A DNA stretch of 22,021 bases from an uncultured Bariatricus sp. GTDB lineage: Bacteria; Bacillota; Clostridia; Lachnospirales; Lachnospiraceae. Of the stretch, positions 6,674 to 12,647 are shown in pieces. The notes under the pieces are model-generated. The model was not told where the DNA came from. It saw nothing but the letters and a program-made list of their open reading frames with translations, and ran no database searches. Both the position numbers and the translations under genes were made by a program. Position 1 is the stretch's first letter; each line of letters begins with the position of its first letter. The stretch is from positions 1 through 22,021 of the forward strand of contig CAKRFP010000042.1 in assembly GCA_934320645.1 (NCBI GenBank), in the 5' to 3' direction.

Positions 6674-7357
6674 CTACTTACTACTTGTTGGAAAATATGG
6701 TCTCAGTGAATCTGCCACACTGCTGATCGGCATTGTCTGAAGCCATACATGTCCCGGTCCTGTAATAACCGTATTAAATAATCCTTCTCCGCCAAAGACA
6801 ATATTCTTAAGTCCCGGCACGGTCTGGATATCCATCTGGCATGTTACACTCATCGCTGCCAGATAACCGGAATCAATCACGATCTGCTGACCCGGTTGTA
6901 ATTCGTATTCTACCACATGTCCATCGAATTCTGCAAATACAATTCCATTTCCGGATACCTTCTGCAGAACAAATCCTTCTCCTCCAAACAGTCCTGAAGC
7001 CACTTTCTTGTGAAAATGAACAGATAGATTTACTCCCGGCTCACCTGCCAGAAATGCTTTTTTCTGAAAAATATATTCCTGCCCCGGTCCGATTTCAAAT
7101 GCCTTGATCGAACCTGGAAAGCTGGATGCAAATGCGATCAGTCCATTCCCTCCCTGTGCGGTATAAATGTTCTGGAACATCGCTTCTCCAGAAAACATTC
7201 TTCCAAATGCTTTTCCAAATCCTCCATTTGTCGAAGTCTCCATCTTCATATTCGGAGACATCCATGCCATGGATCCCCGCTCTGTGATCATCCGCTCGCC
7301 GGCTTCCAGATAGCAGATCACTACAGGAAGGGTATCACCCTTGATTTCATACCTCAT
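6674..7357 (-). CDS. AIM24 / TIGR00266 family protein
   Basis: A 227-residue protein of the AIM24 (DUF124, TIGR00266) family, a beta-rich, glycine-rich fold found widely in bacteria and in yeast mitochondria. Recognisable are M-R-Y-E-I-K-G at the start, G-x-M-x-W-M near residue 30 (S-M-A-W-M-S-P), G-G-x-G-F near 125 and the C-terminal G-G-E-G-L-F...G-P-G. The biochemical role is unknown. Its ATG overlaps the end of rsmA by 11 bases and has its own AAAGGAGG nine bases upstream, so it is translated from the same message as rsmA. Confidence 0.88.
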   Translation of the reverse strand: MRYEIKGDTLPVVICYLEAGERMITERGSMAWMSPNMKMETSTNGGFGKAFGRMFSGEAMFQNIYTAQGGNGLIAFASSFPGSIKAFEIGPGQEYIFQKKAFLAGEPGVNLSVHFHKKVASGLFGGEGFVLQKVSGNGIVFAEFDGHVVEYELQPGQQIVIDSGYLAAMSVTCQMDIQTVPGLKNIVFGGEGLFNTVITGPGHVWLQTMPISSVADSLRPYFPTSSK

Positions 7358-8231
7358 GCTCCATTTCCTCCTTTATAATATTAGTCAGTCTGGCAAATTC
7401 TTCCAGATCCAGTGCTTCTCCTCGGACACTGCTTCCTTTTCCGAGTTTCTCTATCGCAGCAGTGATGACTTCCTTCGAAAGATTCAGCTCTCCTGAATTC
7501 TTAAGGCCATTTGCCAAAGTTTTCCTTCTCTGATTAAAGGATGCCCGTATAAGGCGGAACATCAGCTTTTCATCCATAACCTCTACCAGAGGCTTCTGAT
7601 GTCTTGTCAGGCGGATTACTGCTGAGCCGACTGCCGGACGCGGCATAAAACAGTTCGGTGGTACATTTGCAACAATATACGGCTCTGCATAATACTGTAC
7701 AGCAAGTGAAAGTGCACCATAATCCTTTGTTCCCGGCCCCACCTGCATACGATCAGCCACTTCTTTCTGTACCATAACCGTAATACTCTCTAGAGGCACA
7801 TGACTTTCAAATAAGCCCATGATGATCGGTGTCGTTATATAATATGGAAGATTCGCAACCACCTTGATCGGCCGTCCTCCGTTTTTCTCCTTTGCAAGTG
7901 CTGCAATATCCACCTTCAGGATATCTTCATTGATGATCGATACGTTGTCGTATTCTTTCAGTGTGTCTTCCAGAATCGGAATCAGCGCACGGTCGATCTC
8001 AACTGCGGTTACTTCTCTTGCCGCACAGGCAAGGTACTGTGTCATCGTCCCGATTCCGGGACCGATCTCCAACACGTAATCATCCTTTGTGATCTCGGCT
8101 GCACGAATGATCTTATCCAGCACATGCTCATCGATCAGAAAGTTCTGTCCAAATTTTTTCTGAAAATTAAAATTATATTTTTGCAGAACCTCAATGGTAT
8201 TCTGCGGATTTCCAAGTGTAGGTGTTTTCAT
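7347..8231 (-). CDS. rsmA: 16S rRNA (adenine(1518)-N6/adenine(1519)-N6)-dimethyltransferase RsmA
   Basis: Dimethylates two adjacent adenosines in the 3'-end hairpin of 16S rRNA using S-adenosylmethionine; loss gives kasugamycin resistance. The 294-residue protein carries K-K-F-G-Q-N-F-L-I-D at 25-34, the SAM-binding motif E-I-G-P-G-I-G at 55-61, and the catalytic N-L-P-Y-Y at 127-131. Length is normal. The start follows AGGAG. It lies 33 bases downstream of tatD, a common Firmicute order, although the usual rnmV gene between the two is absent here. Confidence 0.97.
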   Translation of the reverse strand: MKTPTLGNPQNTIEVLQKYNFNFQKKFGQNFLIDEHVLDKIIRAAEITKDDYVLEIGPGIGTMTQYLACAAREVTAVEIDRALIPILEDTLKEYDNVSIINEDILKVDIAALAKEKNGGRPIKVVANLPYYITTPIIMGLFESHVPLESITVMVQKEVADRMQVGPGTKDYGALSLAVQYYAEPYIVANVPPNCFMPRPAVGSAVIRLTRHQKPLVEVMDEKLMFRLIRASFNQRRKTLANGLKNSGELNLSKEVITAAIEKLGKGSSVRGEALDLEEFARLTNIIKEEMEHEV

Positions 8232-8264
8232 CTGTTACTCTCCTGCTTATTCATTGCCTGCGTC

Positions 8265-9026
8265 TTAGATGCCGTACAGATCTCTTGCATTTTTCTCTGT
8301 CACAGCGATCACTTCTTCCGGACTCATCTCTTTTAACTCTGCAATTTTCTCAGCCACATACCGGATATAAGAAGACTGATTCCGTTTGCCACGGTACGGC
8401 TCCGGTGCCATATACGGGCAGTCTGTCTCCAGCACGATCTTCTCGATCGGGATTGCAGCTGCGACATCTTTTAATTTCTTTGCATTCTTAAATGTGACGA
8501 CTCCGCCGATTCCAATATAGAATCCCATCTTCACATATTCTTCAGCCATTTCACGCGAATAGGAATAGCAGTGAATAACTCCGCCAAGCCCCTGTGCATA
8601 ATTTTTCATGATATACATGGTATCTGCGGCAGCTTCCCTGCTGTGGATGATTACTGGTTTTTTTACTTCTCCCGCGAGCTTCAGTTGCCGGATAAACCAC
8701 TTCTGCTGTACCTCATGCGGTTCATTATCCCAATAATAATCCAGACCGATCTCTCCGACTGCAACCACTTTTTTGTTACGGCAGAGTTCTTTCATATGCT
8801 GGATCTTATCTTCGTTAAGTTCTCCAACCTCATCCGGATGCACACCGATTGCAGCATAAACATATGGATACTTTCCGGCAAGTGCCAGAACCTTCTCACA
8901 GGATTCATAAGTCGCACTTACATCCACGATTGTTCCGACTCCAAGATCCGACATAGATTTTAAAAGCTCATCCCGGTCCTCGTCAAACTGTTCATCATCA
9001 TAATGTGCATGTGTATCAAATATCAT
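8265..9026 (-). CDS. tatD: TatD family metal-dependent DNase
   Basis: A 253-residue TIM-barrel hydrolase of the TatD family, with 3'-5' exonuclease activity known in relatives. Metal ligands are all in place: H6-x-H8 (D-T-H-A-H), E92 (V-G-E-I-G-L-D-Y), H128 (V-I-I-H-S-R), H152 (V-I-H-C-Y-S) and D202 (E-T-D-C-P-Y). It heads the tatD-rsmA-AIM24 unit. A promoter with an extended -10 lies about 47 bases upstream. metG, its usual upstream neighbour in Firmicutes, is 3.6 kb away on the same strand. Confidence 0.95.
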   Translation of the reverse strand: MIFDTHAHYDDEQFDEDRDELLKSMSDLGVGTIVDVSATYESCEKVLALAGKYPYVYAAIGVHPDEVGELNEDKIQHMKELCRNKKVVAVGEIGLDYYWDNEPHEVQQKWFIRQLKLAGEVKKPVIIHSREAAADTMYIMKNYAQGLGGVIHCYSYSREMAEEYVKMGFYIGIGGVVTFKNAKKLKDVAAAIPIEKIVLETDCPYMAPEPYRGKRNQSSYIRYVAEKIAELKEMSPEEVIAVTEKNARDLYGI

Positions 9027-9072
9027 TTTCCTCGTCTCGCTTTCTTTTTACTGACTGCTCTCAGATGTTCTA

Positions 9073-9081
9073 AGTATACCA
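9073..9081 (-). promoter_or_regulatory. tatD: Extended -10 promoter for tatD
   Basis: On the minus strand TGG followed by TATACT (5 of 6) makes an extended -10 about 47 bases before the tatD start codon. The -35 position has no good match, as is usual for extended -10 promoters. Confidence 0.5.
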
Positions 9082-9116
9082 CACATTCTTAGCCGCTGAA
9101 TAGTCACTTTTTTTAC

Positions 9117-9145
9117 TTGCTTATCCGGTTTCTTCTATGTATACT
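9117..9145 (+). promoter_or_regulatory. Promoter for the small acidic protein at 9233
   Basis: TTGCTT (9117-9122), a 17-base spacer and TATACT (9140-9145) lie back to back with the tatD promoter. The predicted start point gives a leader of about 80 bases. Spacing is ideal. Confidence 0.6.
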
Positions 9146-9232
9146 ATAGATAGTGCAAATAGATCACATCTGCAAATGTATGGGGAATATATTTCTGAAG
9201 ATTCTGATCAGATATTATAGGAGGATTTTAAA

Positions 9233-9523
9233 ATGAAAGTATTTGACACTGTAAACAATGTCGAGCTGGAAGCCGACACAAAGAAACTTGTAGACATTAT
9301 GGTAGAAGGACGTCAGGTTGATGTATACCTGAAAGAAAAGAAGTCTGACGAAGACGGATACATGAGCTGGGATGTAGAGCACTGGTCAGCAATCGACAAA
9401 AAGCGTTTCATCCGCTGCTACTCTCTGGAAGGCCGTGTCCTCAGCGAGTCTACCGGACACAACATCTATGACCTTTACAATGAATTCAAACCGGAAGATG
9501 CTTTAAAGGTAGAACTCAGCTAA
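9233..9523 (+). CDS. Conserved small acidic protein of unknown function
   Basis: A 96-residue soluble, acidic protein that I do not recognise by family. It has no membrane segment, cysteine pair or obvious catalytic motif. The middle is rich in charged and aromatic residues (G-Y-M-S-W-D-V-E-H-W around 42-51). It has a strong AGGAGG ribosome binding site, its own promoter and its own terminator, so it is very likely expressed as a single-gene unit. It lies between divergent tatD and the thiamin genes, with no sign that it belongs to either. Confidence 0.8.
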   Translation: MKVFDTVNNVELEADTKKLVDIMVEGRQVDVYLKEKKSDEDGYMSWDVEHWSAIDKKRFIRCYSLEGRVLSESTGHNIYDLYNEFKPEDALKVELS

Positions 9524-9562
9524 TCTCTGCTGTATTCTACATAAGACGGTAATGAAATTCCG

Positions 9563-9592
9563 GACGGGCAGAACCTTCTGTCCGTCTTTTAT
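9563..9592 (+). terminator. Terminator of the gene at 9233
   Basis: GACGGGCAGAA (9563-9573) pairs with TTCTGTCCGTC (9576-9586) with one G-U pair, followed by TTTTATTATA. A classical intrinsic terminator. Confidence 0.8.
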
Positions 9593-9653
9593 TATACAAA
9601 AATCTACTCTGATTCTGCACAATGTCTTTTCTGAGATACTTTTTCATTTCCTC

Positions 9654-9682
9654 TTGTCAAATCCGGCATGCCGCGCTATAAT
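9654..9682 (+). promoter_or_regulatory. thiW: Promoter of the TPP riboswitch-thiW transcript
   Basis: TTGTCA (9654-9659) and a perfect TATAAT (9677-9682) are separated by 17 bases. The spacer contains the 10-bp palindrome CGGCATGCCG at 9664-9673. The start point would be near 9689, just before the riboswitch. Confidence 0.75.
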
Positions 9683-9701
9683 TCTATTTGTACAAGTTCA
9701 T

Positions 9702-9794
9702 ATGTACCAGGGAGCTGGAGATTACCGGCTGAGAGGGGATTTATTTGTCCCGACCTGTAACCTGATTTGGATAATGCCAACGGAGGGAATGTAT
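9702..9794 (+). promoter_or_regulatory. TPP riboswitch (THI element) aptamer
   Basis: The conserved TPP aptamer parts are all present in order: AGGGAGC, GGCTGAGAGG (pyrimidine-sensing CUGAGA), the GGGA/TCCC variable stem, then ACCTGATTTGGATAATGCC with AACGGAGGGAA (pyrophosphate-sensing half). It binds thiamin pyrophosphate and controls the downstream thiW by transcription termination. CGGAGG at 9781-9786, within the aptamer, can also pair with CCTCCG at 9816-9821, giving an antiterminator. Confidence 0.95.
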
Positions 9795-9808
9795 ACCATG
9801 TATTTGAT

Positions 9809-9837
9809 AGAGATGCCTCCGCATCTCTTATTTTTTT
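9809..9837 (+). terminator. Riboswitch-controlled terminator
   Basis: AGAGATGC (9809-9816), loop CTCC, GCATCTCT (9821-9828), then TATTTTTTT. Its loop and first 3' stem base (CCTCCG, 9816-9821) are complementary to CGGAGG in the aptamer, so without TPP the hairpin is disrupted and thiW is transcribed. Confidence 0.88.
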
Positions 9838-9890
9838 ACATGACATATCAGGAACACGAAGATGATGTGTTCAGTGATTACGGACAGCAG

Positions 9891-9921
9891 GAACTCCACT
9901 CAGGTGTGGGGTTTCTTTTTT
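9891..9921 (+). terminator. Second terminator-like hairpin in the thiW leader
   Basis: AACTCCAC (9892-9899) pairs with GTGGGGTT (9906-9913) around loop TCAGGT with one G-U pair, then TCTTTTTTATTT. It sits right before the thiW ribosome binding site, after the riboswitch terminator. A further hairpin, GAACAC/GTGTTC (9852-9857, 9867-9872), lies between them. It would cut thiW expression again unless antiterminated. Confidence 0.6.
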
Positions 9922-9946
9922 ATTTAAAAGGAAGGAGAACTCTACT

Positions 9947-10453
9947 ATGAAACAAAATAATACAACAAAGAAACTTGCACTTGCCGGTGTTCTCACCGCT
10001 CTTGCAATCGTCGGAAGCTTTATCAGTGTACCGGTTGCCGGAAGCAAATGCGCTCCGGTACAGCACATGGTCAACATCCTCGCTGCTGTCACACTCGGTC
10101 CTGCATGGGGCGTTGGCATTGCATTCTGTGCAAGTTTACTCCGCAATCTGCTCGGTCTCGGAAGCTTTATGGCTTTTCCGGGAAGCATGGTCGGTGCTTT
10201 ATGCTGTGGTCTTGTCTACAAAAAATGCCACATCTTAAGTCTTACCTGCCTTGCCGAAGCGATCGGAACCGGATTCCTTGGCGCACTTGCCGCTTATCCG
10301 GTTGCTTTGTATCTGATGGGAATTGCGCCGGCAGGACTTTTCGTTTATGTCGTTCCATTCCTTATTTCCACTGTCGCAGGAAGCATCCTTGCTTTCATCC
10401 TGATCACAGTTCTGGAAAAAGGCGGCGTTATGTCTCAGATCCGCGAAGCATAA
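9947..10453 (+). CDS. thiW: Energy-coupling factor transporter S component ThiW
   Basis: ThiW is the predicted substrate-binding membrane subunit of an ECF transporter for a thiamin precursor (hydroxyethylthiazole by genomic inference in the literature). The 168-residue protein is very hydrophobic, with about five to six membrane segments. It has the ThiW-type pattern with C-A-P-V-Q-H-M-V-N near 35-43 and G-S-F-M-A-F-P-G-S-M-V-G-A at about 72-84. The shared ECF A and T subunits are not in the window, as is normal for group II ECF systems. RBS GGAAGGAG lies upstream. It is controlled by the TPP riboswitch in its leader, which supports the thiamin assignment. Confidence 0.93.
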   Translation: MKQNNTTKKLALAGVLTALAIVGSFISVPVAGSKCAPVQHMVNILAAVTLGPAWGVGIAFCASLLRNLLGLGSFMAFPGSMVGALCCGLVYKKCHILSLTCLAEAIGTGFLGALAAYPVALYLMGIAPAGLFVYVVPFLISTVAGSILAFILITVLEKGGVMSQIREA

Positions 10454-10459
10454 TCATCG

Positions 10460-10490
10460 TTCATTCTTACAGCACTCTGCTGTAAATGAA
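10460..10490 (+). other. Hairpin after thiW, start of the thiC leader
   Basis: TTACAGCA (10467-10474), loop CTC, TGCTGTAA (10478-10485), extended by TTCAT/ATGAA with a two-base bulge. No T-run follows, so it is not an intrinsic terminator. It may protect the thiW 3' end or belong to leader structure. The remaining thiW-thiC gap, to 10726, holds CGGAA/TTCCG at 10568-10580 enclosed by ATTGC/GCAAT, a near-direct repeat CGTGTACGCTGTC / CGTGTTTTGCTGAC around 10649, and TTTGTGA-TAC-TCACAAA at 10684-10700 just before the RBS. No TPP aptamer is visible in it. Confidence 0.5.
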
Positions 10491-10726
10491 ACCGCGTTAC
10501 ACCGGGGACACCACCTTGTATCGCGTAATAAAAGGCAGAGATTTTCAAATAAAATCCTGTTCATTGCCGGAAATTTTCCGACAAAGGCGTTAGCAATTCT
10601 ATCATTCCGAACTGGAAGTGTACCCATCAGGCTGTGTCTGGTTTTTTTCGTGTACGCTGTCCGTGTTTTGCTGACGCCAGATTTTTGTGATACTCACAAA
10701 CCAATAAGAAACGGAGGCAAAACAAC

Positions 10727-12037
10727 ATGAGAAATTACACAACCCAGATGGACGCTGCCAGAAAAGGAATTCTGACTCCGGAAATCGAAACCGTAGCAAA
10801 AAAGGAACATATGCCTGTTGAAAAGCTGATGCAGCTTGTCGCAGAAGGCAAGGTTGCCATCTGTGCCAACAAGAACCATACCTGCCTTGACCCGGAAGGT
10901 GTCGGAAGTATGCTCCGTACCAAGATCAATGTCAACTTAGGCGTTTCCCGCGACTGCAAAGATTATGATATTGAAATGCAGAAAGTTATGAGTGCCGTTA
11001 ATCTCGGTGCAGAAGCAATTATGGATCTTTCCAGCCACGGTAATACCCAGCCATTCCGTCAGAAGCTGACACACGAGTGCCCGGCTATGATCGGAACTGT
11101 ACCGGTCTATGACAGTGTCATTCATTATCAGAGAGATCTGGCAACTCTTACTGCACAGGATTTTATTGATGTTGTCCGTCTTCACGCAGAGGATGGCGTT
11201 GACTTTGTCACTCTTCACTGTGGAATCACAAGAAAAACCATCGAACAGATCAAAAAACATAAACGTAAAATGAACATCGTAAGCCGTGGCGGAAGTCTTG
11301 TCTTTGCATGGATGTGCATGACCGGAGAAGAGAACCCATTCTATGAGCATTACGATGAAATCCTCGACATCTGCGAAGAATATGATGTTACCATTTCCCT
11401 TGGTGATGCCTGTCGTCCGGGATGTCTTGCTGACGCTACTGATGTGTGCCAGATTGAAGAACTCGTCCGCCTCGGAGAACTGACCAAGCGTGCATGGGAT
11501 CACAATGTACAGGTTATGGTCGAAGGTCCTGGACATGTACCGCTGGATCAGGTTGCTGCCAATATGAAGATACAGCAGAGCATCTGCATGGGTGCACCGT
11601 TCTATGTACTTGGACCTCTTGTTACTGATATCGCTCCTGGATATGACCATATCACAGCTGCCATCGGTGGAGCTGTTGCCGCTATGAGCGGAGCTGCTTT
11701 CCTTTGCTACGTTACGCCGGCAGAACATCTTGCTCTTCCAAACGTAGAAGATACCAAACAGGGAATCATTGCTTCTAAGATTGCAGCCCATGCCGCTGAT
11801 ATTGCAAAAGGAATCCCGCATGCACGTGATATCGATGACAAGATGGCAGATGCACGCCGTGTTCTTGACTGGGATGCACAGTATGCATGTGCTCTCGATC
11901 CGGAGACAGCAAAAGCCATCCGTGACAGCCGTAAACCGGAAGATGACCACAGCGATACCTGCAGTATGTGTGGTAAATTCTGTGCAGTCAGAAGTATGAA
12001 TAAGGCGCTGGCTGGAGAATATATTGATATTCTGTAA
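10727..12037 (+). CDS. thiC: Phosphomethylpyrimidine synthase ThiC
   Basis: A radical-SAM enzyme converting aminoimidazole ribotide to hydroxymethylpyrimidine phosphate, the pyrimidine half of thiamin. The 436-residue length matches the short form without the extra N-terminal domain of E. coli ThiC. Signature stretches include M-D-L-S-S-H-G near 99, S-L-G-D-A-C-R-P-G-C near 225 and V-M-V-E-G-P-G-H-V-P near 265. The C-terminal iron-sulfur motif reads C-S-M-C-G-K-F-C (Cys412, 415, 419), a CX2CX3C spacing rather than the CX2CX4C of E. coli. The start follows GGAGG by nine bases. It lies 273 bases after thiW, same strand; whether it is co-transcribed from the TPP-controlled promoter is open. Confidence 0.97.
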   Translation: MRNYTTQMDAARKGILTPEIETVAKKEHMPVEKLMQLVAEGKVAICANKNHTCLDPEGVGSMLRTKINVNLGVSRDCKDYDIEMQKVMSAVNLGAEAIMDLSSHGNTQPFRQKLTHECPAMIGTVPVYDSVIHYQRDLATLTAQDFIDVVRLHAEDGVDFVTLHCGITRKTIEQIKKHKRKMNIVSRGGSLVFAWMCMTGEENPFYEHYDEILDICEEYDVTISLGDACRPGCLADATDVCQIEELVRLGELTKRAWDHNVQVMVEGPGHVPLDQVAANMKIQQSICMGAPFYVLGPLVTDIAPGYDHITAAIGGAVAAMSGAAFLCYVTPAEHLALPNVEDTKQGIIASKIAAHAADIAKGIPHARDIDDKMADARRVLDWDAQYACALDPETAKAIRDSRKPEDDHSDTCSMCGKFCAVRSMNKALAGEYIDIL

Positions 12038-12094
12038 ACTTAGAACTTCCCCGTGTAGAGCAGAAAATTCTATCACACTTTTGGTGTAAATGAG

Positions 12095-12126
12095 AAGAGA
12101 ACTGTATTTTTCAGTTCTTTTCTTTT
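12095..12126 (+). terminator. Terminator after thiC
   Basis: AGAACTG (12098-12104) pairs with CAGTTCT (12112-12118), extended by flanking A-T and G-T pairs, followed by TTTCTTTTT. It ends the thiamin unit. Confidence 0.75.
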
Positions 12127-12240
12127 TGCCCAATTTTTGCTCTGTTTGTTCTATAAAATATAGCACTTTGACAATGGTAAATTTTTCTGTTTGATGTATA
12201 ATAATTACACAGAAAAAAGGATATAGTGGGAGGGATTTTT

Positions 12241-12501
12241 ATGAAAAATAAAGTAATGTGGAAAGATGTGGCTCTGATCGTTTTAACGATTCTTTTAATT
12301 ATTTCTATGTGTAGAATACATACGCTACACCAGTCAAATAAGAAACTCTATTCGCAGACTCTGGAGTTAAATAATCAGCTTGCTACACTGAAGGAAAAGA
12401 ATGCAGGACTGGAATCAAAACTGAGCAGTGAAGAAAGTATTACAGATTCCGTAAAGACTTCTGATAAAACGACTCACGACACTTCCGATAACACACAGTA
12501 A
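12241..12501 (+). CDS. Small single-pass membrane protein of unknown function
   Basis: An 86-residue protein with one membrane helix near the N-terminus (about residues 9-27, V-A-L-I-V-L-T-I-L-L-I-I-S-M), then a short predicted coiled coil (N-K-K-L-Y...L-N-N-Q-L-A-T-L-K-E-K-N-A-G-L-E-S-K-L) and a polar Ser/Thr/Asp-rich tail. Topologically it resembles small divisome proteins such as FtsL/DivIC, but sequence gives no support for that function. The ATG at 12241 follows GGGAGGG; a GTG at 12226 lies before that site and is rejected. A TATAAT at 12197-12202 is a likely -10, but no well-spaced -35 was found. Own terminator follows. Confidence 0.72.
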   Translation: MKNKVMWKDVALIVLTILLIISMCRIHTLHQSNKKLYSQTLELNNQLATLKEKNAGLESKLSSEESITDSVKTSDKTTHDTSDNTQ

Positions 12502-12505
12502 TCCC

Positions 12506-12550
12506 AAAAGAGGAAACAACTACATTATCTGTGGTCGTTTCCTCTTTTTC
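12506..12550 (+). terminator. Terminator after the small membrane protein
   Basis: AAAAGAGGAAAC...AC.AC (from 12506) pairs with GTGGTCGTTTCCTCTTTT (from 12531) with one mismatch and one G-U pair. The 3' arm itself supplies the T-run. On the minus strand the A-rich start also gives a T-run, so it may serve convergent metG too. Confidence 0.75.
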
Positions 12551-12647
12551 TGTTACATCACAGCAATCTCTGTGATATATTGATCTCTTATTTTTTAATC
12601 AGGCAGATATTCCCAATCTGCCTCACGACTTGTCTGCTCCGTTTTAA

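Noticed and set aside
9552..9950. 132-codon plus-strand open frame over the TPP riboswitch
   Set aside because: It runs through the aptamer and two terminator hairpins, and has no RBS; the region is regulatory RNA.
10486..10726. Second TPP riboswitch in front of thiC
   Set aside because: The conserved CTGAGA and GGATAATGCC elements are absent on the plus strand in this gap.
10937..12166. 409-codon minus-strand open frame across thiC
   Set aside because: Lies antisense to the unambiguous thiC gene, has no recognisable domain and no ribosome binding site at its start; an effect of codon bias.
12168..12202. TTGACA with TATAAT as a promoter for the gene at 12241
   Set aside because: The spacer is 23 bases, too long for sigma-A; only the -10 is plausible.
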